A stretch of 64,000 bases of DNA from Lachnospiraceae bacterium (GCA_017526745.1 JAFXQX010000014.1:1-64000); one strand, 5' to 3'. Positions 1-8,077 are shown, counted from the first letter of the stretch. Notes: generated from the letters alone by a model not told the origin. Made by a program: numbers and translations.

Positions 1-439
1 CGACGATGACGATGACGATTCCCACGAAGAAAGCCATTCATCAAGTTCGTCACAGCCGTCATGGACTCCGGAAAAGGCTTCTGAAACCATAGCAAAAGAG
101 AACGCCGCAAACCAGCAACAGGCAGCAGCGCAGATGACAAGTGCTGTGACAAAGCTTACGGCTCTTGCATCACTTACTCCTTCTCAGAAGGCTTCTTATG
201 CCAAGACCGGACTTGATCTTGTCATGACAAGGGTAAGCATAATTGACGCTAATACAGCAAAACTCCTTGTGGCTAACAACAAGATACCTTATAACGTTAA
301 GATAATGTTCGGACAAAGTGAAGTTACCATTACGATCCCGGCAAACTTCAACTTCAAACCATTCATTAAGGCCGACGGAACGATGAACATCCATGAAGTA
401 CTCTGGTCGATCATATCCGGCAAGACAAATAAGCGTTAA
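1..439 (+). CDS. C-terminal end of a secreted surface protein (5' end outside window)
   Basis: The reading frame is open from the window edge (first full codon at position 2) to a TAA at 437-439, so only the last ~145 residues are seen. They begin with an Asp run and a Ser/His/Glu-rich linker, then a Gln/Ala-rich stretch, and end in a compact domain. In that domain a hydrophobic strand, an ITIPAN motif and an 'IKADGTMNI' motif line up with the C-termini of the proteins at 3048-5675 (VIPANADL ... EADGSIKI) and 5967-7565 (VIPAGADL ... GADGTISF). The same acidic linker style occurs in the gene at 908. I infer a fourth member of the local secreted-protein family. There is no LPXTG anchor, and the function is unknown. 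Confidence 0.8.
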   Translation, partial: DDDDDDSHEESHSSSSSQPSWTPEKASETIAKENAANQQQAAAQMTSAVTKLTALASLTPSQKASYAKTGLDLVMTRVSIIDANTAKLLVANNKIPYNVKIMFGQSEVTITIPANFNFKPFIKADGTMNIHEVLWSIISGKTNKR

Positions 440-466
440 TAGAAATAAGTCAATATTACAGAGTAT

Positions 467-498
467 AAGGAGCACTTGTTTAGCAAGTGCTCCTTTCT
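467..498 (+). terminator. Intrinsic terminator after the first surface-protein gene
   Basis: A perfect 12-bp stem (467-478 with 484-495) closes a 5-nt loop and is followed by a short T-rich run. The stem core AGCACTTG/CAAGTGCT recurs in the rplS terminator at 48842. Confidence 0.85.
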
Positions 499-620
499 AA
501 ATCCATGCATATATGTTTGCGGTTAATTCTTCAAGCAACCGTTCATCTTTACCTCCAATTTGAATTTATACTTCCATAATATATTATACGAGTTTTACGG
601 GGTTTTGAAATAATCGACAA

Positions 621-678
621 AGAGATTTGCGGCATTTTGACGGACAAATTTGTGGCAAAATGGCGAAGAGATTTGCGG
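621..678. repeat. Short degenerate direct repeats in a gene-free stretch
   Basis: The 12-mer AGAGATTTGCGG occurs at 621-632 and 667-678, with a related diverged copy (ACAAATTTGTGGC) between them. The gene-free stretch 499-812 otherwise holds a G10 run at 689-698 and no convincing ORF. The repeats could be the end of a lost mobile element or regulatory sites; nothing visible decides between these. Confidence 0.35.
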
Positions 679-688
679 TGTTCTTATT

Positions 689-698
689 GGGGGGGGGG
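689..698 (+). repeat. G10 homopolymer tract
   Basis: Ten consecutive G residues are followed directly by TATACC (699-704), which could act as a -10 box. A TTGCGG lies at 673-678, giving a 20-nt spacer at the present length. The layout echoes the better G9 promoter at 813-842, but the match to consensus is weak. Confidence 0.4.
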
Positions 699-812
699 TA
701 TACCCTCCTTGATCTCTTCGTCATCGCAACATCGACAGACTAATCATAATCCCGGATGGAGCGGGAGACAACATATGCGCGTAAAACGGGGATATATCAT
801 ACTTTTGTACCA

Positions 813-842
813 TTGACAAGTATGCATGGGGGGGGGTAGAAT
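813..842 (+). promoter_or_regulatory. Promoter with G9 tract in the -35/-10 spacer (candidate phase-variable promoter)
   Basis: TTGACA at 813-818 is a full-consensus -35 box and TAGAAT at 837-842 is a 5/6 -10 box. The spacer is 18 nt, and its last nine bases (828-836) are all G. Slipped-strand loss of one G would give the optimal 17-nt spacer. The predicted start of transcription is about 59 nt before the ATG at 908, which has a strong AAGGAGG at 896-902. Variable homopolymers in promoter spacers are a known cause of phase variation in surface genes such as porA and the fim genes. Confidence 0.65.
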
Positions 843-907
843 GTTTGATGGATTATTGATTTTCAGGGATTTATGGCAATATTGAGTGGGAGTAGAAGGA
901 GGAAGAA

Positions 908-2677
908 ATGTTAAAGTCTTTGAATAGCAATTTAAGATCAGTCCTAATGGTATTGGCTGTAGCTGTGTTTGCAGTGTTATTTGGACTCGCAACCCCGGCG
1001 GTGGTTAAAGCGGGTGATGTTAGTGTGAGTTTAGGAGCCGAGCCCAAGAAGCTTTCTGAAACAGCAGTGGGAGAGAGTGACACAATTGATTTTGATGGAG
1101 CTGGAACTTTTGTTATAGACGCAGATAAAACTGTTAAATCCTTAAAATGTGGGGGCAATGGTAGTGTTATTATTTCTGGAGATGGAACACATACATTATA
1201 TGTGACAGGTGATGAAGATAGTCATCTGGAAGGATTCAACTTTACATTGAGTGGCGCTAATATCGAGTTTACAGGCGCGCTATTGTGTAATAATGCAGTA
1301 ATCAATTCAGGTAGTATTAAAGCAAAGATTATAAAAGCTGAATCAAATAACGGGACAATTGAGATAAAGGGGGGCACAGTAAATGCAGCCCTTGCAGTGG
1401 ATAAGGAATCCAATTATTATCAAGGAACGATCGAAATTTCGGGTGGTGTAGTTAATGCTACTAATACAGATGGCCCGGGAATATCTATAAGTAACAGGGA
1501 CGGAATTGTTGAAATTAGTGGTGGAGAAATTACAGTTAACGGAACTGACAGTGGAATATATGTTCAAAATGGAAACGTTAAAATCACAGGGGGCACGGTA
1601 AATGCTACCGGAGGAGCAGGTAAACCTGGAATTGAGATCGGAACCGGAACGATAACCGTTGATGAGGACAATGCGGAAGTAGTCGCAAAAACCAAAGACA
1701 GTAACGGAGAAAAAGAGTATAAAAAACCCGAGCCGGAGAAACATAATATAAAGGTTAATATCTGGCCCGATGAAGAATGCGGAACCGTAACCGGAATACC
1801 TAAAGACGGGAAAATTGTTAAGGGAGATAAGTTTACCCTTACTGCGACGGCCAATGACGGATACTCCTTTGATTACTGGGAATTAACGGCAGGTATAGAT
1901 GAGAAAGATTGTGTAATAAAGGATAACACAATACATGTTATTGTGAATTTTGAAGAAGATATAGAAATAACAGCATATTTCTACAGTAATATGGAAGAAT
2001 CTGAGGAAGAAGACGAATGGGTAATAAGATTTAAAAAGAACGGCGGAAAAGGTGAAATGGATCCGCAGCGTGTGAAAAAAGGTGAGACTGTAAAACTTAA
2101 CAAGAATGTATTCACCCGCGACGGATATACCTTTAAAAACTGGAACACCAAGGCAGACGGATCCGGAAGTGATTATGAAGATAAAGCTTCATTTAAGCCC
2201 GCAGCTAGCCTGACACTGTATGCCCAGTGGAAGAAGTCCGATAAACATGATGATAAGGATGATGACGATGACGAAGTTAGTCATAGCAGCGATGGCGGCA
2301 ACCAGCCCGCAACAGTTAATCCTCTTGCCCTTACAATGGGTAATGTAACTGGACTTCCTTACGGATCATTCATCGCAAGAAGCGAGCAGGGTCCTGCAGC
2401 CAAGGCAGCATTTGCTGCAGCAAGACCTGCAGGATATGTAGAAGGCTTTACCTTCAACCTGATCACAAACGGTACAGCAAATACAACACTCAAAAAGGGA
2501 AGCTTTACGATGACCATTCCGGCAGAACTCAGAAAATCCGGCCGGACATTCAAGATCGTTGCACTTGACAAGAACGGCAAACCTTTTGTCCTTCCCGATA
2601 CAGACAATGATCCGAACACGATCACAGTCGCATTCGACATCGAGGGGTATGCATTTGACTTGATATACAAAGATTAA
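908..2677 (+). CDS. Secreted repeat-containing surface protein (InlB-type repeat)
   Basis: This is a 589-residue secreted protein with an N-terminal signal peptide: Arg/Lys head, a hydrophobic stretch at about residues 12-30, and a VKAGD-like cleavage region. Residues ~130-245 carry repeats of the ISGGTVNAT type, which suggest a parallel beta-helix. A bacterial-repeat-like segment follows (SFDYWEL), then a Listeria-Bacteroides/InlB B-type repeat at ~375-445 (GYTFKNWNTKADG ... LYAQW). An Asp-rich, Ser/His-rich linker leads to a final domain ending GYAFDLIYKD. That last domain differs from the C-terminal module shared by the neighbours. A strong SD and the G9 promoter lie upstream, and a terminator follows. 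It is probably an adhesin or surface-layer component; the ligand is unknown. Confidence 0.85.
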   Translation: MLKSLNSNLRSVLMVLAVAVFAVLFGLATPAVVKAGDVSVSLGAEPKKLSETAVGESDTIDFDGAGTFVIDADKTVKSLKCGGNGSVIISGDGTHTLYVTGDEDSHLEGFNFTLSGANIEFTGALLCNNAVINSGSIKAKIIKAESNNGTIEIKGGTVNAALAVDKESNYYQGTIEISGGVVNATNTDGPGISISNRDGIVEISGGEITVNGTDSGIYVQNGNVKITGGTVNATGGAGKPGIEIGTGTITVDEDNAEVVAKTKDSNGEKEYKKPEPEKHNIKVNIWPDEECGTVTGIPKDGKIVKGDKFTLTATANDGYSFDYWELTAGIDEKDCVIKDNTIHVIVNFEEDIEITAYFYSNMEESEEEDEWVIRFKKNGGKGEMDPQRVKKGETVKLNKNVFTRDGYTFKNWNTKADGSGSDYEDKASFKPAASLTLYAQWKKSDKHDDKDDDDDEVSHSSDGGNQPATVNPLALTMGNVTGLPYGSFIARSEQGPAAKAAFAAARPAGYVEGFTFNLITNGTANTTLKKGSFTMTIPAELRKSGRTFKIVALDKNGKPFVLPDTDNDPNTITVAFDIEGYAFDLIYKD

Positions 2678-2701
2678 CCAATAACTGATTTATATGCTCA
2701 G

Positions 2702-2728
2702 AGGCACGTCTTCGGACGTGCCTTTAAT
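2702..2728 (+). terminator. Intrinsic terminator with UUCG tetraloop
   Basis: A 9-bp stem AGGCACGTC/GACGTGCCT closes a TTCG loop (2711-2714) and is followed by TTTAAT. It ends the transcript of the 908 gene. Confidence 0.8.
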
Positions 2729-2871
2729 ATGCGCGTTTTGGGGATATTACGCATAGAGGGGAGGTGAGAAGGTAAGAGTTTGGAAAGGAGTGGTTACAAA
2801 TGGTTATCAACAAAGATCTTGTGTATCTAAAGGTTCAGGCTGATATCTGTGAGTATATTTTACACATAATA

Positions 2872-2900
2872 TTGGTTAAATTATTAATGTATTGTATACT
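2872..2900 (+). promoter_or_regulatory. Promoter upstream of the second full-length surface-protein gene
   Basis: TTGGTT (2872-2877) and TATACT (2895-2900) are separated by exactly 17 nt. Transcription would start just before the GGAGG at 2909-2913, in time to express the small ORF at 2922 and the surface protein at 3048. Confidence 0.55.
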
Positions 2901-2921
2901 CAAATCATGGAGGATATCTAT

Positions 2922-3032
2922 ATGAGCTTACAATTTGCCGAATTAACTGAGAAATTGATTCCAATATCCGATTTTTCCCAAGTTCAGACGGCGGAAGTTG
3001 CTTCTTGTGTAATGAGCGTTTCGCAGGAATAA
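2922..3032 (+). CDS. Small ORF (36 aa) leading the surface-protein gene
   Basis: ATG at 2922 is preceded by GGAGG at 2909-2913 with 8-nt spacing. The frame encodes 36 residues and its TAA ends exactly where the next leader ATG (3033) begins, 15 nt before the next gene's real start. The sequence includes LIPISDFSQ. Phd/YefM-type antitoxins often carry a similar 'PISDF' motif near their start, so it may be an antitoxin remnant or a leader peptide coupling translation to the downstream gene. A further overlapping 41-codon frame at 2800-2925 is less likely, because the promoter lies inside it. I do not recognise a family with confidence. Confidence 0.4.
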   Translation: MSLQFAELTEKLIPISDFSQVQTAEVASCVMSVSQE

Positions 3033-3047
3033 ATGAGGAGGAACAAT

Positions 3048-5675
3048 ATGGATACACAGAATAAGATGAGGAATATGGCAACGAAGATCATGGCGATGCT
3101 GATGTCGGCAATATACCTTACGGTATCGATAAATGTGCCTGTGTTGGCTTATGATGAAGAACTGAACGAATCTATTCATAGCGGTGACCATGGTGATATA
3201 CTTATAAACAATAGCACTGGAATAGATATTAATAACGGTAATTCCTATTTCAATACAGCCTCGGCTGATAGTTTAACGGTCAATAATGATAGTAGTGGTC
3301 AGGTTATGGGCATATCTGCTTTTAGTAGCACTGGACCATATGCACAAGACTCTGCCACAGCAACTATCAGAAATGATTTTGTATTAACATCTGATAATCC
3401 CACCACTAATAGTACTGAATATACAACGGGAATACATACAGCGAGCGCAAACATGGATCCTACTCTTTCGTGTGCGCCATCCAATGTAGATATAGGCGGA
3501 AACGCCACTATCACAGAAAATAATACAAATAACAGAAAGACAATAGGTATTGATGCCTATTCTGAAGGTGGTGGTACCACATCAAATATCACTATCGGCG
3601 AAAATCTTTCTGTCACATCTGCGGGAACGGGTACAACAACCGGAATAAATGCAAGCACAGACAGAAGCGGAGTAGCCAATATCACTGTCGGAAACCTTGA
3701 TAATCACACCGGAGATTTAACTGTCACAGGTGCGGGAAACGTAACCGGAATTGACACAACAAGAATCGATAATGCAACGCCTTTAGGTACTTCAAATATA
3801 AATGTCGGTGGTAATGTTACTGTTGAAGGACAAAGCAGAGCAACAGGCGTTAATGCAAATGCTGATGACCATAAAGAAACAGATGTCGCCATAGGCGGTA
3901 ACCTGACTGTCACAAATAATGGGACAAGTGCAGCCACCGGAATAAAAACACAAACAAGAGCAGGCGGGGCCGTGAATGTTTCCGTCGGAAACCTTGCCGA
4001 TAACACCGGAAATGTAACGGTCACAAGTGCAGGAAATGTAACTGGAATCAAAACATCAGAAGATGGCACTACACCCGAAGGCAACACGATAATAACCGTC
4101 GGTGGTGATGTTACGGCTAACTCTACGGGGAATTCTTACACTGCTAACGGTGCATATATAATCAACAGCGTGGATAATGCAGAAGTAAATATCGATATAG
4201 GTGGTCATGTTGATGCTACAAGTGGAGGGGGAGCAAATGGAATAGAAATCTCTTCAAGTGGAAGTGGTGCAACTACATCAATTAATATAGGAAAGGGCGT
4301 ATCGGCTTCAGGTGATATAACAAATGGCATTTCTCTTGGAACATCAAGCACTGCGGATATAAATATCAATGTCGGTAAAGACAGTAACGGTAATGCCATC
4401 ACAGTTCAGTCAAGTAACGATGACACTGATTATGCGCCTAACTCTAACGGTATATTTGCCCAATTAAGGGGTGAATACACAACAGCCAAAATCAATGTGG
4501 AAGGAAATATCGTTGTAAATGGTGAAGCAGATGGCGTAAGGGGAATATACGTAAATGGATATGGCGGAAACGATACAACCTTAAAGGGACAGATAAAAGG
4601 CGATATTACAAGTAATGGCGCAGCGATAGATATAGAGGATATGCAAGTTGGCGATTCTGTTGATATCGTTGTTGACGGAACGGTAAGGTCTACCGCTGAT
4701 GGTATCCCTGTTGTGATTATGGATTCAACTGAAACATATTATAGAAATGTAAGTGTGACCGCGTGGAAGATAGAAAGTAATGAAGGCACGGCGCTGTTAG
4801 GAAAAACCAATGGTGTACAAACGCTGACAAACGATAACTCCCAAAACGCCGTGGCAAATTGTATCAGTTATATCATCCGTGTCACACAGCCCGAGATAAA
4901 TAATACTTCTGCCAATGTGTTAAGCCTCACCAATGCTGACGGAACTGCATGGAATAAGAAGAAGGAGTGGGATAACGGAGAAGGTGTTGATTCTACGATG
5001 CTTGATGTTGCAGGTGAAAATGAGAGGGTATACGTAAAACTTGATGTTCCCGCCGGATATCAGCTTATAGGAGTATACGCGGATGCCGAGAAGACAGTCG
5101 CACTTAATCAGGATGAAAACGGCTCATATTATCTTATCGTCCCAAGAGGCGGTGGGATTGATGTGAATGTGGCTCTGACGCTTATACAGACAGACCCCAA
5201 CCCCAACCCAAACCCAAATCCTAACCCTAGTCCGAACCCGCAACCGAGTCCGGGGCCACAGCCTAGCCCTAATCCCCAACCAAGTCCTGCGAATCCCGGG
5301 TATCCGTCAGTTATTACTGTGCCTGTAGTGCAGTATGCGAATAATGCGAGACTCTCATCGACGATGGCAATGCCAAACATCGCAATTCCAAATATTGCAA
5401 ATGCGAATGAAATGCATAACATGGTAAGTATTATAAGTGGTACGCCCATGGGCGGTACAGCAATGCTCGCGGTAACAGGCGACAGGTTTGATGCAAGCGT
5501 TGTTGCGGCACTATTGTCAAGACGAGATATCAATGTAAATATCGCGTGTTTCGTAAACGGAAGATTGAGCCTTATCGTTATTCCGGCAAATGCAGATTTA
5601 ACTGGCGTTATTGAAGCAGATGGTTCGATAAAGATTGCAAGGCTTGCGGATACATTTGGATCAACGAGTATGTGA
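3048..5675 (+). CDS. Large secreted beta-helix-like surface protein with Pro-rich linker
   Basis: The start chosen is ATG 3048, because AGGAGG at 3036-3041 sits 6 nt upstream; an in-frame ATG at 3033 precedes that SD. The protein is 875 residues with a signal peptide (hydrophobic core ~15-35, ending in VLAYD). Residues ~130-450 are Thr/Asn/Gly-rich repeats built around phrases such as 'GNVTGI' and 'VGGNVTV', as in beta-helical adhesins. A second module (VTAWKIES ... YIIRV ... YYLIVPRGGG) is shared with the protein at 5967. Then comes an Asn-Pro/Ser-Pro repeat linker (~bases 5195-5290), and finally the shared C-terminal module (LLSRRDINVN ... VIPANADL). No sortase motif is visible. It is probably cell-surface; the binding target is unknown. 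Confidence 0.85.
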   Translation: MDTQNKMRNMATKIMAMLMSAIYLTVSINVPVLAYDEELNESIHSGDHGDILINNSTGIDINNGNSYFNTASADSLTVNNDSSGQVMGISAFSSTGPYAQDSATATIRNDFVLTSDNPTTNSTEYTTGIHTASANMDPTLSCAPSNVDIGGNATITENNTNNRKTIGIDAYSEGGGTTSNITIGENLSVTSAGTGTTTGINASTDRSGVANITVGNLDNHTGDLTVTGAGNVTGIDTTRIDNATPLGTSNINVGGNVTVEGQSRATGVNANADDHKETDVAIGGNLTVTNNGTSAATGIKTQTRAGGAVNVSVGNLADNTGNVTVTSAGNVTGIKTSEDGTTPEGNTIITVGGDVTANSTGNSYTANGAYIINSVDNAEVNIDIGGHVDATSGGGANGIEISSSGSGATTSINIGKGVSASGDITNGISLGTSSTADININVGKDSNGNAITVQSSNDDTDYAPNSNGIFAQLRGEYTTAKINVEGNIVVNGEADGVRGIYVNGYGGNDTTLKGQIKGDITSNGAAIDIEDMQVGDSVDIVVDGTVRSTADGIPVVIMDSTETYYRNVSVTAWKIESNEGTALLGKTNGVQTLTNDNSQNAVANCISYIIRVTQPEINNTSANVLSLTNADGTAWNKKKEWDNGEGVDSTMLDVAGENERVYVKLDVPAGYQLIGVYADAEKTVALNQDENGSYYLIVPRGGGIDVNVALTLIQTDPNPNPNPNPNPSPNPQPSPGPQPSPNPQPSPANPGYPSVITVPVVQYANNARLSSTMAMPNIAIPNIANANEMHNMVSIISGTPMGGTAMLAVTGDRFDASVVAALLSRRDINVNIACFVNGRLSLIVIPANADLTGVIEADGSIKIARLADTFGSTSM

Positions 5676-5730
5676 TTTTTATATTATGTTCAACGTTTTA
5701 AACATGCGCGACAACAGATATTCAAAGAAT

Positions 5731-5763
5731 AACCCCCAACATCTTTACGATGAAGGGGGTTTT
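5731..5763 (+). terminator. Intrinsic terminator
   Basis: AACCCCC (5731-5737) pairs with GGGGGTT (5755-5761), with an inner CATC/GATG stem and a TTTAC loop, followed by TTG. It separates the 3048 gene from the next one. The stretch 5764-5966 holds no convincing gene. Confidence 0.7.
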
Positions 5764-5966
5764 GTCATTTACAGACTTAACTTAATGACATTGATAATTT
5801 TACCGGTTTCTTCAAGCGAATATTGGACACCTGATATGAGAAAATTTACCCCTAGAGGTAAAGAAAAAGCAAGAATTATTGAAAACGACAAAAGGTTACA
5901 TGATCGGCTGTTTCGTAGTATACTGTATAAAGTCTTGTAAATATAAAGACAGGAAGGTGATATATC

Positions 5967-7565
5967 ATGGCAAATAAGAAATTATTGATTAGAATACTGG
6001 CAGCTACTGTTGCAGCAACGATGGCTATGGCTCCCGTTACGGCATTTGCCGAAGGCGGGAAAGAGATCGAAGCTTATGATGGGAAAAAGAAAGAGGATCT
6101 TGGCGATGTCAAGGCTGACGGAGAATATGAACAAGCGGTGACGATCTGGGCAGACGGACATAAGGCGGAAGTTACCACGGGCAACATAGAGAGCGCGGAA
6201 TCGAACGGGCTTTATACGTGGGCTGAACATAATGCAGAGATCGATGTTGACGTGACCGGTGACATCAATACTCCGGCTGCGACATCAACAGGAGAAGAGC
6301 ATTCAGCCAGCGGAGTTACTACCAACGTGAGGTGTGGCTCAAAGAATGATATTAATGTAACCGGCAATATCGTTTCGGGTTATGAGGGTATTACAGCCCA
6401 AACCTGCGATTATTATGCAGATAGAAAAGATGAAGAAGATTACGGCGACAGCAAAACTGATATCAGTGTAAACGGAAATATCACTGCCGATAAATCAGCA
6501 ATTATTTTGAGTGCGAGTCTGGGAGGGGAGAACCATATCGAGGTTAATGGCGACGTCAAGGGCTTTGCCAAGGGCGGCGATAACCCGGAAACTGATGAAG
6601 CTGCCATTCAGGTTAATGCCAGTAATCTGGACAGCAGAAATGACGTATTTGTAAAAGGTGATGTCACGGGTGACCGCATGGGTGTCTGGATGTATATTCC
6701 GCCACAGAACACCGGGGATCCGGTGAACAATGTTGTCATTGACGGCACCCTTTCAGCTAATGTAGCTGCTGTTCTGGCTGAAGACTTTAGTATAGAGGGC
6801 AAAGGCACGAATACCATTACGGTATGGAAGATAGAGACGCCGGGTTATACTGCGGGTAAATGGGAGACGATAGGGCAGGACGAAGAAAATCCACAATTCA
6901 ATCTTGTTGAGGATGAAGAAACAGAAAAGAATATCCGTTACATCATCAGGGTGAACCAGAATGATCATGCAACCCTTACAGCAACGGATGCGGACGGCAA
7001 GGCGCTTGCGACTGTAACAGGTGTGGGCGGCAGCGTGCTTGAGTATGCACATGAAGGCGATAAAGTACTTTTAAAGATTGACGTGGACGACGACTACCGG
7101 CTCAACGCGGTATACGGCGATGAAGGCCAGAAGCTTGAACTCGTCAAGGATGGCAACGGCAATTACTATATCATGGTTCCAAGAAACGGCGGTGTGATTT
7201 TCTCAGTGGATCTGTCGAGGATATCGCATTCGGACGATGACAACAAGGAAAATAAGACATCAGGTGATCAGGGAACATGGACGTACGGTCTTTCCGACAG
7301 TGCGGCGATAGCGCTTATTAATGCCACTCCTGCGGGTGGATCGGTTACGCTATCCCCTTTTACCGGAACCTGTCTTTCGGCTCCCGTTGTAAAACAGCTT
7401 CTCGCAAGGCGTGATATAAACGTTACGATAACGTTCCTGTTTAAGGGTATGTTATATAAGATCGTCATTCCGGCAGGTGCCGACCTGACGAAGCTTGTCG
7501 GTGCAGACGGAACCATCAGCTTCTTTGCATTGGGACAGGCTTTCGGGATCACGTTAGCAGGGTAA
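5967..7565 (+). CDS. Secreted surface protein, paralogue of the preceding gene
   Basis: This is a 532-residue protein. AGGAAGGTGA at 5951-5960 gives good spacing to ATG 5967. A signal peptide covers ~1-29 (cleavage near TAFAEG). The middle is built of 'VTGDI/VNGNI' beta-helix-like repeats. Residues ~265-420 match the module of the 3048 protein (ITVWKIET, YIIRVNQ, YYIMVPRNGG), and the last ~60 residues match its C-terminal module (LLARRDINVT, VIPAGADL, GADGTISF). It lacks the Pro-rich linker and has a short Asp/Asn/Lys-rich link instead. It is a diverged tandem duplicate; function unknown, probably cell-surface. Confidence 0.85.
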   Translation: MANKKLLIRILAATVAATMAMAPVTAFAEGGKEIEAYDGKKKEDLGDVKADGEYEQAVTIWADGHKAEVTTGNIESAESNGLYTWAEHNAEIDVDVTGDINTPAATSTGEEHSASGVTTNVRCGSKNDINVTGNIVSGYEGITAQTCDYYADRKDEEDYGDSKTDISVNGNITADKSAIILSASLGGENHIEVNGDVKGFAKGGDNPETDEAAIQVNASNLDSRNDVFVKGDVTGDRMGVWMYIPPQNTGDPVNNVVIDGTLSANVAAVLAEDFSIEGKGTNTITVWKIETPGYTAGKWETIGQDEENPQFNLVEDEETEKNIRYIIRVNQNDHATLTATDADGKALATVTGVGGSVLEYAHEGDKVLLKIDVDDDYRLNAVYGDEGQKLELVKDGNGNYYIMVPRNGGVIFSVDLSRISHSDDDNKENKTSGDQGTWTYGLSDSAAIALINATPAGGSVTLSPFTGTCLSAPVVKQLLARRDINVTITFLFKGMLYKIVIPAGADLTKLVGADGTISFFALGQAFGITLAG

Positions 7566-7576
7566 GGATCAGAAGA

Positions 7577-7810
7577 TCAACTGATCCCGACGGAGAATTT
7601 GATACGCTCCTGTGAGAGCGCAACCGTCATGTGCCCGAATTCGTTGCGCATGTATTCGAGCGCATCCTCGTCTTCGGTTGCAAGAAAGATCTTTTCGAAT
7701 CCGTATTCTTTGATCCATTCATGGATCATCGGAGCCATTTGTCTGGCGGAGGCCATTACCCTGTCGCCGGTCATTTTCGCCGCGACATATTCATACGCAA
7801 AAAAAGTCAT
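7577..7810 (-). pseudogene. Gene fragment, possibly the tail of a glycan-related transferase
   Basis: This is a 77-codon frame on the minus strand with no Shine-Dalgarno before its ATG and a hairpin with a T run immediately upstream. The protein reads as an internal-to-C-terminal piece (MAPMIHEWIKEYGFEKIFLATEDEDAL split over one continuous run). The 'KIFLATED' pattern recalls the sugar-nucleotide part of fucosyltransferase-like proteins, in which a strand is followed by ATxD. No upstream part of such a gene exists here, so I call it a remnant. The family assignment is weak. Confidence 0.4.
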
Positions 7811-7822
7811 TTACAAGATGCG

Positions 7823-7846
7823 AAAACCCACTTAGATAGCGGGTTT
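7823..7846 (-). terminator. Weak hairpin with T run
   Basis: On the minus strand AAACCCGCT pairs (one G-T wobble) with AGTGGGTTT around a 5-nt loop and is followed by a short T run. It lies just before the gene fragment, so what it terminates is unclear. Confidence 0.35.
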
Positions 7847-7856
7847 GAGGACTGTG

Positions 7857-7874
7857 AGGTGTCCCGGGACACCT
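7857..7874. repeat. Perfect 18-bp palindrome
   Basis: AGGTGTCCC is followed directly by its reverse complement GGGACACCT. The GGGAC core resembles the hairpin repeats around 31.6-32.0 kb. It could be a REP-like element or an operator. Confidence 0.5.
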
Positions 7875-7892
7875 GAAATCGTCCAATTCACC

Positions 7893-7941
7893 AAAATAAA
7901 GAAAGCCCAAAACCATTGATATTACTGAGGTTTCAGGCCTT
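7893..7941 (-). terminator. Terminator of tRNA-Leu
   Basis: On the minus strand, 7941-7929 pairs with 7914-7902 over 13 positions (three to four G-T wobbles), followed by CTTTATTTT. It lies 10 nt beyond the 3' end of the tRNA. Confidence 0.65.
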
Positions 7942-7950
7942 CAAAAGCCA

Positions 7951-8033
7951 TGCAGGTGGTGGGACTTGAACCCACATGTAGTTGCCTACGGCAGATTTTG
8001 AGTCTGCTGCGTCTGCCATTCCGCCACACCTGC
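7951..8033 (-). tRNA. tRNA-Leu (anticodon CAA)
   Basis: The minus strand folds as a class II tRNA: acceptor GCAGGTG/CACCTGC with discriminator A, D-arm, anticodon stem GCAGA/TCTGC with loop CTCAAAA (anticodon CAA, reads UUG), a long variable arm (CGTAG/CTACA-type), and T-arm GTGGG/CCCAC with TTCAAGT. The long variable arm and the anticodon identify leucine. CCA is not encoded. Confidence 0.95.
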
Positions 8034-8041
8034 TAACTGTT

Positions 8042-8077
8042 GTAAGGAGGGACCCACGAAGTGGGAGGATTCCTTAC
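8042..8077. other. Nested inverted repeat between tRNA-Leu and the formate dehydrogenase operon
   Basis: GTAAGGA (8042-8048) pairs with TCCTTAC (8071-8077), and inside it CCCAC (8053-8057) pairs with GTGGG (8061-8065) around GAA. It has no T run, so it may be a protein-binding site or part of the tRNA promoter region. Confidence 0.4.

Noticed and set aside
611..678. End of an insertion sequence
   Set aside because: Direct repeats are present, but there is no transposase, no matching far end and no target duplication.
3600..4420. Regular repeats that might look like a CRISPR or tandem array
   Set aside because: They are coding repeats of a beta-helix-like protein with varying period and no spacer structure.
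5635..5940. 101-codon plus-strand frame after the 3048 gene
   Set aside because: Starts inside that gene and runs through its terminator hairpin; no SD and no homology-like features.
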